Shown here: one piece after another, positions 21,101-30,500 of the stretch | Numbering within the stretch: the stretch's first letter is position 1 | Layout of the letters: each line of letters starts with the position of its first letter | NCBI RefSeq assembly: GCF_010183535.1 | Contig: NC_071333.1 | Span: 3,348,001 to 3,412,000 of the forward strand | DNA: 64,000 nucleotides | Origin: Caenorhabditis remanei | Taxonomy: Eukaryota; Nematoda; Chromadorea; Rhabditida; Rhabditidae | Direction: 5' to 3' | Program-made: the position numbers and the translations under genes | The notes under the pieces: model-generated | Seen by the model: the letters and a program-made list of their open reading frames with translations, nothing else | Told to the model about the DNA's origin: nothing | Databases searched by the model: none

Positions 21101-24100
21101 CCAGGATCTGAAGATTTGGTGACCGAAGCTGTGAAAATTTCGTGTGATGACCGACCAATTGGAATCCGGATGGAACATCATCGGTGGATTGGATCGGACA
21201 ACAAAGAAGTCAGCCCTCAGCAGCTCATTCGACCAAACAGGATGACTCAAGATCAATTCTTGCTGGAACCACCAAAGACTTTCTACACCAATCTCAACCA
21301 AGAAATTGGAGTTTCGACGTCTGCTGACAAGGAAAACGAGAAGAAATCCAGTCGATTCCAAAGAGATCTGCAGAAGAGTTTGATTAAGGAAGGAGTGCTG
21401 AACACAGGAATTGATCTACTCACCGATTCTGCTACAAAAGTTGGAAAATCCGCAAAAGAGCTGTACGACACCACAGTTGATAAGGTTGGAAATGGACTTC
21501 GAAATGCACTCTTCTCTATTCTGGAACTTTTCATCTGGATCGGATCGTTGATTGCTGTCATATTGGTCATCGTATGCATTGGATACGCCTATTTGAAGTA
21601 CCGAGCATTCCGGAAGGCAACAAAAGTGACCAGGAAAACAGCAATTGGATTGGCCGAATCTCTCGTGGGATTGACACAACAACTCCACATCAACAATGTC
21701 CAGATGACCAATCGACCAGCTCCACCACCACCCCAGAAAATTCGACAGAAGCCAATTGAAGAGGAATATCCTATGCTTGGAAAAGTCTGTGCAATCAAAT
21801 CGAGAAAATGGAAAGGTATCAGACCTGCTCGTACTCCGCACATTCCTCTGGAAATCGAAGGAAGACCACTGAAAGCTTTGTGGGACACGGGAGCTGCAAT
21901 CAGTTACATGCCGATGTCTTCAGTGGTGACAGATGTGGATACAAGAGGACAATTGGTGGCCCAAGCTGCAAATGGATCACCAATCAACTTCCTCGGGACA
22001 ACCATGGCAACGATCAAAATTGGTCCATATGCGATGCAACACAACTTCTTGGTATCATCAGATGTCGATTGTCCAGCTCCAGTTCTGTTAGGTGCCGATA
22101 TCCAAACAAGCATCAGTAAGAATTTTGGAAACATCAGCACAAATCTCTTCGAAGGAGTTATCGAGATTGGAGGCGTAAAAATTCCAATCAATTATGTTGG
22201 CTGTGACGAGGAAGACGAAGAAGAAAGCATCTTGGTATTTCCACAGGGAGACGTTGTAATTGATGCTAAGTCGGAAGCAGTAATCCCAGCCATCATCGAA
22301 AACTACAATCCAGAGATGGGACAGGAATTGTTGTTGGAAGATACCCAGGAAGATGGTGACGACATCTACGTGGTTGGAAGAGTGATTGCTCGTATCGAGG
22401 ATGCTGGGAAAACAATGGTTCAAGTCTTCAATCCATCTGCAACTCCAGTGCGACTCCAGAAGAAGAGAGCAATTGCCAAAGCTTCGAAGATTGGATCCAT
22501 CAAAACTTTTGATCAGGACAACGCATCACCGGAAGCTGATTGGGAATCGAAACTGCCGAAACTTCCACAGGAGACGCCTAGAAATTTTCGGATATCAGAT
22601 TGGGTAGACCTTTCGAAATCAAAACTCACCGAAAATCAAAAGGAAGTTCTGAGAGTGATCATCGACGCACATGCGGAAGCATTTGTGGGACCAGACGGTA
22701 TCCTTGGAGAGTATAAGGGAAAAATCAAACATCGGATTGATTTGGAAGATGGTTACAAAATACCGAATGCCAAGATCTACAGGATTCCATTGGAGAAGAG
22801 AGAAGAAATCGCGAGGCAGATAAAAATGATGTTGGAGCAACGAATCATACAACCGTCGGATTCTCCATTTTTGGCTCCAATCGTGTTGGTGAGAAAAGCT
22901 GATGGATTGACGTGGCGCTTCACCGTGGATTTTCGTGCTTTGAATGCCATCACCAAGCCAGTCCAGAGTGTTATCCCGAACATCCAGGAAATCTTGGATT
23001 TATGTGGAGGCCAAGAATTCTACACCAGTTTGGATTTCCAAGCGGGGTTTCATCAAATCATGGTGGAACCGGAACACTCTTCGAGGACTGCTTTCGCTTG
23101 TTTTTTGGGTGCTTTTGAGTATCTCCGAATGCCGATGGGTCTCAAAGGATCTCCAGGAACTTTCCAACGATGCATGAACGAACTCATCAAAGAAGTGCGA
23201 GCCAGAATCTTTGTTTACATCGACGACCTCATCATGACATCCAGAACAGCGGAAGAGCATCTTCAAGACATCGACGAAGTTCTCGGCAAGATCGAAGGAA
23301 TCGGGATGAAGCTGAAAGCAGATAAATCAAAATTTGCAAGAGACCACATTGTATTTTTGGGATTTATCGTATCAAAGGATGGCCTGAAACCCGATCCAGC
23401 CAAGACACAAGCCGTAAAGGAGTATCCCGTTCCAAGAACAGTCAAGGATGTCCGAGCATTCATTGGAATGGCTTCTTTTTATCGCCGGTTTGTGAAAAAT
23501 TTCTCAAAAATAGCCGCACCAATTCTGGAGTTAACCAAAAAGGATGTGAAATTTGAATGGACTACCGAGAGAGCAGAAGCATTTGAAAAGCTGAAAGAAG
23601 CACTCACTTCAGAACCAGTTCTGGTCGCACCTCAACTGGGAAAGCCGTTCGTCATCGAAGTTGATAGTTCCGGAAAAGGAGTTGGAGCAGTATTGTACCA
23701 ACAACAAGACAAGGAAGGGAAGGATCTTCGAGTTGTGGCATATGCGAGTCGAGTGTACAATACACATGAACGGAACTATGCAGCCATCGAATTGGAAGCG
23801 CTAGGATTGGTCTACGCTGTGCAACAATTTCGTCCGTATATTGACGGGGCGAAGACAACAGTCATCACTGATCACGCTCCGTTGAAGGCACTTCTACATC
23901 GAAAAGATCTGATGGGAAGACTCGGGAAGTATCAAATCGTGCTACAGGAATTCGACATCGTCATCACCTATCGACCTGGAAAGCAGAATGTGGTATGTGA
24001 TACTTTGTCAAGATATCATCCGCTGAAGAAATCCGAGAAGAATAACAAAAGACTTACCTCTCCAAAAATGCTCATCAATGCCCTCACTGCTACTCTGAAG

Positions 24101-25360
24101 ATCGATTTTGACAAGATTCGTGAAGAACAATCCGAAGATGAGAGAACTTTGGATACAAGGGAACTTCTGAAAAACTGCCTAATTCATGAAGAAATCCTGT
24201 TCAAACGAAACAACGATCGACAATGGGTCATAAGTCTACCGGCTAAAACCAAATATGGACACGTCATCGCCAAGATGGTTCACGAATCGATTTTTGAAAG
24301 TGCTCACCTTGGTTGCGAAAAGACAGAGAAACGAGTTGGTGACATCGTTTCTTGGCCGGGAATGTCGAAAGCTATTCGAGGAATTGTGGAACGATGCCGA
24401 GTGTGCCAGAAGAACAAGGATCCTGCAAAAACGAGATTGAGAGCACCGATGGGAAAATTCGAAACAACATCAGCACCATTTGAGAGAGTACATTCGGATT
24501 TTATTGGACCAATGGCCGAAACGGATAGAAAAAACAAATTCATTGCGGTTTTTGTGGATTCATTCAGCAAGTTCATCATAGCTGAAGCCGTCAGAGACCA
24601 AACAGCAGAGGAATTGTGCACCGTGTTTATGGATCGAGTGGTATCAAGATTCGGGACACCCAAAACTCTTGTGACCGACCACGGAACCAATTACACTTCG
24701 AATCAATTCAAAGAACTGTTGAAGTCGTTAGCAGTGGAACACAAAATGAGTACTCCATATCACCACGAGGCTAATGGACAAGTAGAACGTGCAAATCAAA
24801 CGATTCAACAAATGCTTCGACAGTGTGAGGACAGTCAAAATTGGGACCGAAAACTGCAAACGTTAGTCCACGCATACAACAATGCAAATAATGCTACCAC
24901 TGGGGTATCTCCACACGTTGTAATGCACGGGCAGCAGGCGAGGTCACCACTCAAAAACGCGTTGCCCGAGAATACGTTATCGACAGGAGTGATGGATCAT
25001 GTGTCGCAGGTCAGGTCAACTCAAGAGACCCTACAGAAGGAGTGTATGGAGAAGATTGAGAAAAGGTCCACGAGACAGAAGGAAAGACATGATTCGGAAA
25101 AAGTTATCAACGATGCAGCTATCAACGTTGGGGACAAGATTTTGATTCGGGAATCCAAATACAGCAAGATTGGAAAGCAATTTCGAGGACCGTTTGAAGT
25201 AATTGAAGTTAAGGAACCGAACATCACTGTCAGAATCTCTGGACCAAACACAAGATCGAAGAAGGAACGACTCAATACGGTGCACAAGAATCGATGCAAA
25301 GTGTACAAGTCGGAGAAGAAAGAAGTCCCCACAACACCGGAGGACCCCGCAGAAAAATGA
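18200..25360 (+). CDS. Gag-Env-like-Pro-Pol polyprotein, Ty3/Gypsy element
   Basis: Reading from the first ATG (context A at -3, G at +4; N-terminus Met-Gly, so myristoylation is possible) gives about 2386 residues in one uninterrupted frame ending TGA. Domains in order: capsid-like Gag about 35-220; a Gln/His/Pro-rich tail containing CQHCQHC but no CCHC knuckle; an env-like block about 350-1145 (separate entry); aspartic protease with WDTGAA near 1228 and a later LLGAD; reverse transcriptase with TVDFRALN and the YIDD catalytic box near 1673; RNase H with EVDSSGKGVGAVLY and TDHAPLKALL; integrase with an HHCC zinc motif (HLGCE...CRVCQ, about 2036-2075) and the D-D-E triad near HSDFIGP, TDHGTNY and NGQVERANQ. 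All key residues are present, so the enzyme part appears functional. Typical Ty3/Gypsy elements place env, if any, after pol. Confidence 0.93.
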   Translation: MGDEQKPPTAPYNDRFETEETQIDVTGGTEWKSTGDVLRLLERRVRKFGDGKAADITEWLDSLARTFYRIKVPSEAAVGILPFFLEDAALHKYDRIPAEEKKTWAGVTKALLKAHECDADKEIALQEISNTHQGKSSISEYAEKIRKLGTYAYDDLEVASRDRLLATQFLNGINKEIRTELRRLPTAPKTLKEMVNQAEKIDRLLKIEAEEDDDEALVAVVQQAFPAWQPGRGGHFGGRGRREKTYRSFPNYQGTLGQVQGCQHCQHCPHHVPQQHHQAPPQYHQAPQQYGQPMQGFGHQPIQGAGYQQIQGATHQPTQAIGHQRPPPLPIEDAPPKVGFNNRTGRPVINNVSKFLLGLMTLTLLPTADSLQVCGFGVTGNVFVPPKPIQCTFNTDVHLQRHQIAVYVPRTEAMELQANKCSKTSMKAHTFGFLTIYQTTETEIGEQVEVAVEECRKAVLEKKYDGKSLEEISPGYFRTNTMENGTIKPSWFGSKTFEFHEFTLQTGHVATIDGRTIISNLGNLEQCSFESGSCKEDRFTIVWEPQIARRECPFQYSFSSEAIIHQDYLAIEETGFFAGIEKDLRKVRTILDDCAMNQALMTDDGLLIELPQILYQRPEYTVFQKDSPFPWRIKRATAGIKGNLNEWIEFEIGENFTTPLVWKLYGKKNLKDVAVVNSPIIDQVLLREFKRYNVTNNLLSQRAKFYPEDRRHQQSTLLIALKAIRIAQYAWREMRRLTSLKNGLTHAEETMFRMIEQRDAFMFDTLLEREFGKSEPDFIHLDSSALVPKFNETKLKEMGEFAPIDEAQWTRPTPPPTEKPTTPPKTTTTAPLVTPPVHTVPAAPAMSARPDAPAPVITSNHAPVINQNDVKSSKVRTKTIEESFTSTCKEQFATNSLFDTLLSIDPTAAVRQLLKRKDISAKRIGESLLISKCRTVTPSTIHWDRKVNNTCYDLVPVTVDGIIWFQLPGSEDLVTEAVKISCDDRPIGIRMEHHRWIGSDNKEVSPQQLIRPNRMTQDQFLLEPPKTFYTNLNQEIGVSTSADKENEKKSSRFQRDLQKSLIKEGVLNTGIDLLTDSATKVGKSAKELYDTTVDKVGNGLRNALFSILELFIWIGSLIAVILVIVCIGYAYLKYRAFRKATKVTRKTAIGLAESLVGLTQQLHINNVQMTNRPAPPPPQKIRQKPIEEEYPMLGKVCAIKSRKWKGIRPARTPHIPLEIEGRPLKALWDTGAAISYMPMSSVVTDVDTRGQLVAQAANGSPINFLGTTMATIKIGPYAMQHNFLVSSDVDCPAPVLLGADIQTSISKNFGNISTNLFEGVIEIGGVKIPINYVGCDEEDEEESILVFPQGDVVIDAKSEAVIPAIIENYNPEMGQELLLEDTQEDGDDIYVVGRVIARIEDAGKTMVQVFNPSATPVRLQKKRAIAKASKIGSIKTFDQDNASPEADWESKLPKLPQETPRNFRISDWVDLSKSKLTENQKEVLRVIIDAHAEAFVGPDGILGEYKGKIKHRIDLEDGYKIPNAKIYRIPLEKREEIARQIKMMLEQRIIQPSDSPFLAPIVLVRKADGLTWRFTVDFRALNAITKPVQSVIPNIQEILDLCGGQEFYTSLDFQAGFHQIMVEPEHSSRTAFACFLGAFEYLRMPMGLKGSPGTFQRCMNELIKEVRARIFVYIDDLIMTSRTAEEHLQDIDEVLGKIEGIGMKLKADKSKFARDHIVFLGFIVSKDGLKPDPAKTQAVKEYPVPRTVKDVRAFIGMASFYRRFVKNFSKIAAPILELTKKDVKFEWTTERAEAFEKLKEALTSEPVLVAPQLGKPFVIEVDSSGKGVGAVLYQQQDKEGKDLRVVAYASRVYNTHERNYAAIELEALGLVYAVQQFRPYIDGAKTTVITDHAPLKALLHRKDLMGRLGKYQIVLQEFDIVITYRPGKQNVVCDTLSRYHPLKKSEKNNKRLTSPKMLINALTATLKIDFDKIREEQSEDERTLDTRELLKNCLIHEEILFKRNNDRQWVISLPAKTKYGHVIAKMVHESIFESAHLGCEKTEKRVGDIVSWPGMSKAIRGIVERCRVCQKNKDPAKTRLRAPMGKFETTSAPFERVHSDFIGPMAETDRKNKFIAVFVDSFSKFIIAEAVRDQTAEELCTVFMDRVVSRFGTPKTLVTDHGTNYTSNQFKELLKSLAVEHKMSTPYHHEANGQVERANQTIQQMLRQCEDSQNWDRKLQTLVHAYNNANNATTGVSPHVVMHGQQARSPLKNALPENTLSTGVMDHVSQVRSTQETLQKECMEKIEKRSTRQKERHDSEKVINDAAINVGDKILIRESKYSKIGKQFRGPFEVIEVKEPNITVRISGPNTRSKKERLNTVHKNRCKVYKSEKKEVPTTPEDPAEK
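19240..21640 (+). other. Env-like glycoprotein block inside the polyprotein
   Basis: About 800 residues between Gag and protease with the layout of a viral surface glycoprotein. It starts with a hydrophobic, signal-peptide-like segment (FLLGLMTLTLLPTADS, about residues 354-370). A Cys-containing ectodomain with at least five N-glycosylation sequons follows. A dibasic RIKR/A site near residue 635 could be a furin-type cleavage point. Next come a long helical, charged stretch, a Thr/Pro-rich hinge (about 20640-20720), and a single strong membrane segment (GSLIAVILVIVCIGYAY, about 1115-1131) followed by a basic cytosolic tail. No family match can be claimed by eye. A GTAAGTTCC splice-donor word lies at the signal peptide (19257). 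Confidence 0.7.
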
Positions 25361-25547
25361 TGGTCAGTCTGTTTACAATCGCTTATCTTCGGGTCAAATC
25401 TATCGTATGTTATCGGGACATTTCATCATATACCCTTCAATATTGTCTGTTAGCTGTCACATCAACCAAGAAAAAAAACATGTATGAACAACAACAACAA
25501 CAACAACAACAACAAAAAGAAGAAAAAAAAAAGAAGAACAAGAAGAC
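25361..25547. repeat. Retrotransposon 3' spacer with CAA microsatellite
   Basis: Short spacer after the polyprotein stop. Positions 25487-25515 are (CAA)n followed by A/G-rich sequence. No other feature. Confidence 0.6.
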
Positions 25548-25912
25548 TCAGCAGAGGCTATCCTCCACCTCGGGATCCTGACGACGCGACAAGAAGACAC
25601 AGAGGAGGAGAAGAAGGAGCAGGACGACGAAGCCGAATCCGACAAGAATGAAGACGGTCCAAGCTGAAAGTGTGGAGTTATTTTATTTAAAATTCTCTTT
25701 CATTTACCTCCGGATCCGCTGGCGACGGTGGTCACGACAGGAGCCGCGACAGTCGTTGTGACGAGGGGGGACGCGGCAGTCGCTGCAACCTGCTCACAAG
25801 CCTCTCCAACAAATCCCTCATTGCAAACACACTGGAACGACTCCAACACTTGCACGCAGAAACCGTGGAAAGAGCAAGCTGCGGCACAAAAGAAAGAGGA
25901 AACTCTGGACAT
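25548..25912 (-). CDS. Antisense EGF-like plus transmembrane protein gene in the retrotransposon
   Basis: On the strand opposite to the element, exon 25912-25708 encodes a six-cysteine EGF-like module (spacing C-x3-C-x5-C-x8-C-x-C-x8-C; core CSFHGFC and CVCNEGF) and a Thr/Val/Ala-rich stalk. A donor GAG/GTAAATG and acceptor CACTTTCAG bound a 44-nt intron. Exon 25663-25548 continues in phase with a membrane segment (FILVGFGFVVLLLLLLCVFL) and a short tail SRRQDPEVEDSLC, then TGA. The result is 106 aa from ATG 25912, which sits 7 nt after an acceptor (TGAATTTTCAG), so either trans-splicing or a lost upstream exon. No N-terminal signal peptide is seen, suggesting 5' truncation. It looks like a type I membrane EGF protein of host origin. 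Domain, splice sites and phase agree, so a chance frame is unlikely. Confidence 0.65.
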
Positions 25913-25919
25913 TTTTTCG

Positions 25920-26180
25920 CTGAAAATTCACAATTTTGGTGGAGAATTTGCTGCGAAAAATGGATTTTGGCATGGAAATCGTTGAAGAAAGAAGAAAATT
26001 CGAAGGAAAACGAAGGAAAACGAGGAAAAATGATGAAAATGGAAGAAAATCGAACGAAAATGGTCGTTTCTCGTAACCTGTGGTACGGTAAGCTTGGGAA
26101 TTGCTCAGCTTAAAAGCGAGGGAACATTTCGATGGCGCCGCGCCTACCGTAATCCAAATTTAAAAGTTTCCGGTTCATTT
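25920..26180. other. Retrotransposon 3' region upstream of EGF exon
   Basis: In antisense this reads like an intron or promoter before the EGF exon: purine-rich on the plus strand (GAAAACGAGG repeats) with a TTACGGTA-type palindromic word near 26090-26155. No further exon is supported. Confidence 0.35.
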
Positions 26181-26291
26181 CGGTCGTTTGGATGGTTTTC
26201 ATTGGAACTTTCGGTCGTTTGGATGGTTTTCATTGGAACTTTCGGTCGTTTGGATGGTTTTCATTGGAACTTTCGGTCGTTTGGATGGTTT
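26181..26291. repeat. 31-bp minisatellite, about 3.6 copies
   Basis: Unit starts CGGTCGTTTGGATGGTTTTC and repeats at 26181, 26212, 26243 and 26274 without visible change. It lies inside the retrotransposon 3' region. Frames through it are periodic artefacts. Confidence 0.85.
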
Positions 26292-26591
26292 AATCGGGGT
26301 CAATTGCCATTTGCTAAATGCCAGTCAATTGCCAACTGCGTGTTCTACAGTCAATGGCGTCCTTCATGTTCTTGGTTTGGATCAATTCGTAATAATAATA
26401 TTGTTGTTTATTGTGTATTAATTGGATTCTATTTTCGGTTGTATTGCATTCTTAATTGTAATTTTTGTATTATATTTTAATTTGATTTCCCTTTAGTTAC
26501 CTCTTGTCTTTTAGGAATTTACTTGTAATATCTGTGTAACTGTAGGTTCCCCAATATTTCATATAGGCTCCGAGGACGTCACAGCTCTTTC

Positions 26592-26605
26592 GGAAGAAAG
26601 GGGGA
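26592..26605 (+). other. Polypurine tract
   Basis: GGAAGAAAGGGGGA abuts the 3' LTR directly, as required for plus-strand priming. Confidence 0.85.
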
Positions 26606-26985
26606 TGTCACATGATAGAGGAACGCAATCCTTTCGGAGGGCGTTCCTTCGTTTCTGTGTCTCTCTCTCTCTCTCCCGCACGGGTTTGTGACACCCGCTT
26701 GCCAGTAGAGAGCTAGGACACCAAGACTAACACCCGTCTTGAGGTCTTTCTTTATTTTAATTACTCTTTCCCTTTATCTAGTTTTATATGTTTATCTCCC
26801 TTGAATTCCTCATTCAGTATTAGTCTCCTGATTTAACTATAACCTACCTCTTTATCTTTATCTTTAGTATCTCTCCCATAATAAACCTCTATGTATTCTA
26901 AAAGACCGTGTTCTAAAGTGTTGGATATAAGTCAAAGTGGAAGGACAAGGAATAAGATCCACCATGGAACGTCAACCTTGTTAAA
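26606..26985 (+). repeat. 3' LTR (380 bp)
   Basis: Same length and, as read, same sequence as the 5' LTR. It is followed by GTGG and then the continuation of the interrupted Tc1/mariner-type terminal repeat. Confidence 0.92.
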
Positions 26986-27264
26986 GTGGCGTATCATTAT
27001 GTGGAGCACTGTATAATATTATTTTTGTTTTGTCGCATACAACTAAAGCAGTGCATGGTCGCTCCCATTGTTGCGCAATTGATCTTGCTCAATTGCGCCT
27101 TTTCATTCTTTTAGTATCGATGGCCTTTGATGATAGAAAACTTATGAACATTTCTTTTTTTCCTCAATCCCATAAAACTGGGAAACATCACGTCATCGTC
27201 CTCCTCTGTTCCCATTATGAGGAGAGAGCACCCTCTCCTCTTTGCATACTCTCTTGCGCCCAAT

Positions 27265-27564
27265 AAACTCTATTTGCATAACGCATCGTCTCAAAACGAG
27301 GGGTGATTTATTGTTTCAACACACGTCGTTACTTGAAAATTCATGAAAAGAAGGGAGACGACGTGCCAGGAAGAAAGAATTCGAAACGAAATATATAGGA
27401 GCCGCATATCCTTTTCCTGGGAGCGAATACTCAATAAGTTACTCTGTAGTACTCCAACTAGACACTCTGAAGAGAAAAAATACAAGCACATAAGTTTTTC
27501 TAGTTAAAACACTTTTATTTCATTCAAACTTTGAGACAAAAAATTAAGCAAAAGTTCAAAAAAG
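27265..27564. other. Intergenic between nested stack and zinc-finger gene
   Basis: No gene seen. AT-rich 3' flank of the minus-strand gene that ends at 27565; no clear AATAAA was identified for it. Confidence 0.3.
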
Positions 27565-30500
27565 TCAGCTCGATCGAAACACGGAAGGCAGATGTTGTTG
27601 GCCGCTGGTTTGTTTTCCGGCACATGTACTCATCTCCAACTTGGATCTTGCATATTTCCTTCCATCGCAAATCCTGATTGAGGTACTGTACCAGAGGCGA
27701 CGTTCCAAACCGCAATCGGAGAGATTGACGCCCTAGAAATAAAAAATTGTGATAGGATGAAGTATATTGACTCAATCAGAATTTGTGGACAGATAACAAC
27801 TTGGAAACTTGTCAAAAATCAGCCAGGTTGGATTCAAAAATACGGAAAGTACCGGTCGAACAGTTGTAAACGTTGTCCGTTTTCAGTTGAAATAGTCCAA
27901 CTTTGAGATTATGTTATGGTAATACTGATTGTCTCATCTAGTAGATTTTTGAGTAATTGCACAGAACAAAGGTAGAGCTTGATTTTGGTAGTTGACAATT
28001 TTTTTTGTACAAGCACCCACTAACAAGTAACGTATCAACAAAGTAATTCACTTATCAAATTGACCAGTTTCGGTGTGAAATAGTGCGATTTTTGAGATGT
28101 CGTCTTAAAATGATTATAACTCTCTAGGGAGTGCTCGTGCAAAAAAAGTGTCCACTACCAAAACAGAGCTCTATTTTTAAACTGTATTATATCAATAAAA
28201 ATCTACTTGATGAGACAATCAGTATTACCATGACACACTTTCAATTTTGGACAGTTTCAACTAAAAAAGCCAAAGTTCCCAACCTTTTGACCGGTACTTT
28301 CGAAACTTTTTTGAAAACTCAGAATAAAAGTGCTTGAATCATTATACAACAGCTGAGGCTGACGCGTCGTCGCCAATAATGATATTCTTTGGTATTGGAA
28401 TTTTGGCAGTTTTTTAAAGATTTTTACTATAAAAACTAGACGTTGTTGAACATGTTTTGACCAAATGTTGAGCTTTTTTGAAAACAGAATGATTTTTAAC
28501 TAATAAAACTTTATTCAATCAACAACTGAATATGAATGATAATTTAGGCACTTTTACTCTAATTTTTTGAAAATTTTCAAAAGATTTTGTTAAAAAATAA
28601 AACCCATTTTTGAATTTGGACCGACCGAGCCGGACTGGGCCAAAAAAAAATTCGACAAGTCTGTCGAAAAACATTTCAAATAAATTCTGAAAATACAAAT
28701 TTTGGTTGAAAGCAAGCCAACAAAAATAATTTTGATTCCGGGTCTGCTAATATTCTTATAGGTATTCTAATCCCCCGATACTTCAAACTAACCGATTTGG
28801 ATGCAGCTGGTGGTTTATCGGCCTCCTCCTTCGTTTTGCTCTTATCCATTCTTCCTTTTTTCCATTCCGGACCAAGATCTTGATGCTCCTGAAAATATAA
28901 GTTTGTTTAAAATCTGTTTCTTTCGTGTTTTTTACCGATTCTGGAGTTTTGGCAGTTGTCTCGTCATCACTTGTGTTTGGAGAGTCTTCAAGTTCTTATA
29001 CGTTGTCCGTTTGTTGGTTCACTGGCACATAAGCATCATCGTTTTTGGGAACATTCTAAAAATTGAAACAATTTTTTATTGCAAACGGCTATTTGTTTTA
29101 AAGAGGACATATTCCCATTTTTTACATATTAATGTAACTCACCATTGGTGGATCCGTTTCTTTTCTGCTGTTTCTTCGGTTTTTTCAGAGACGAAGTGAA
29201 CTTCTTGTATTCTTCATCCCATCCCTCAACACTGTTGTAGTGAACTCTCATGTGTTTTTTGAGGTTGCCCTTCAAGCTGAAAGTTCAAGAACTACATTTT
29301 TCTCCCTCCCATTTCCCCTTTCAAACTTACCGGCATGTTTGTGTGCATTTTGGGAATAGACATTCAAACACTTTGTCCTTGTGCACTGATTTGTGCTCAT
29401 GAAGATTAGTTTCGAATCGAAATCGGCGTAAGCAGATTTCGCATTGAAACTGCTTCTTTTTTGCAAGAGCTTGCATGTGTTGTTTCAAACCTAAAATAAT
29501 ACAGTTACTTATGAACAAATGCTGTTTCCTGGGGTCATCAGACGTCTTCTTTCTATTGCGCAACAGTGATCATTCGCTCTCGCGCGACGCATAAACAAAT
29601 CCAGGTGCACATGGGGTCACCAGACTTATGTTATTTGAAAGAGAGGGGTCTGCTGACCAAACTAACTGATGCTATACAATAACGATCGTTGGAATATACT
29701 AAGAAAGGCTTTGAAGAATGATTACGATAGGTCAAACCTACAGAACCAAAGTACATATCAAAAGTGCTCTCTTGAATATAATCTTCAGAACTCCCAAATC
29801 AGCATTTTCCAAAACTTATTTGTGAGTCATAAATGAAAGACCCAAGTCCAAAAAGGACTTGAGTGTCCCTCAGCCATTTCAGTCTCAAGACCCCGGTTTA
29901 TTCTTCTACAGTACTGGTCATAAAGAATGCGATATTTGAATTGTTTTCTTACTTATTATCGCACAATGTAAACTGTTAATGGAGTCTATGGTTTAAATGC
30001 AAATCTTGATTTTTGTAGTTAAGTTTTCAGTCGGCAAGTTATTCTCTTTTCAGTGCTAAAAAGAGCGATTTTTGATTTGTGGAAATTGATGGACTGTAAC
30101 TTTTCAGAAAACTCTCACACAGAAACGTGGTCAACTACAAAAATCAAGCTATACTTTGAATCTATGAATCCCACAAATAGTTGACATTTTGAAGTGATCT
30201 TTGAGGTCGTAGAACTTCTTCGAAGTTTCTCAGTTTGTTTTCAAATCATTTAACTTTCTCCCACCCTTCCTCTTCACGTCTTGTCCTGTTCATTTTTCTT
30301 TTTCTGTGATGTTTTTGGCTTTTCCCTCTTTTTACAAGTTCATCTCGTAAGCGAAAAAATTTGGCGGTCATGTCTGCTTGATGTGTCACGCGGGGGGAAA
30401 GGAGAAGGCCTTGAAAAGTAGACAGACGACTGGCACTTTTGCCAGCAACAAAAAATGTGAGTAGGAGGGAGTAGAGTAGGAGAAATGAAATGGTGGGAAG

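Larger units (their letters stand above)
15614..26989 (+). mobile_element. Complete Ty3/Gypsy LTR retrotransposon, 11.4 kb
   Basis: LTRs at 15618-15997 and 26606-26985 read as identical. The target duplication GTGG is at 15614-15617 and 26986-26989. The empty target can be read from the inverted partner arm of the host element (14293-14312), which shows one GTGG where two now flank the insertion. A primer binding site follows the 5' LTR and a polypurine tract precedes the 3' LTR. The single long frame carries gag, an env-like block, protease, RT, RNase H and integrase in that order, so RT-RNaseH-integrase order places it in Metaviridae. I infer affinity with Cer-type elements of Caenorhabditis but could not compare. 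Identical LTRs, an intact frame and a preserved TSD point to recent insertion. Confidence 0.93.
14273..27013. mobile_element. Tc1/mariner-type inverted-repeat element, interrupted
   Basis: Flanked by TA on both sides (14273-14274 and 27012-27013). The terminal repeats begin CAGTGCTCCACATAATGA at 14275 and read the complement ending at 27011. TA duplication plus a CAGTG end is typical of Tc1/mariner elements. The interior to 15613 is a long palindrome: arm 14303-14780 mirrors 14905-15345 and 15570-15613, with an extra block of about 220 bp at 15350-15570 that itself contains a TIR-like word (GTCGTATCATTTTGTGGA). Mirror-image 69-codon frames in each arm are not recognisable transposase. The right part is split by the LTR retrotransposon. 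Confidence 0.7.
14022..27264. mobile_element. Outer palindromic repeat (arms 14022-14274 and 27012-27264)
   Basis: The arm starting ATTGGGCGCAAGAGAGTATG at 14022 recurs inverted and nearly identical, ending at 27264. The arms of about 250 bp meet at the TA dinucleotides bordering the next inner element, so the element was almost a perfect palindrome before insertion. Open frames in both arms are mirror images of each other and show no domain. No clear target duplication was found at the outer ends. Superfamily unknown. Confidence 0.65.
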
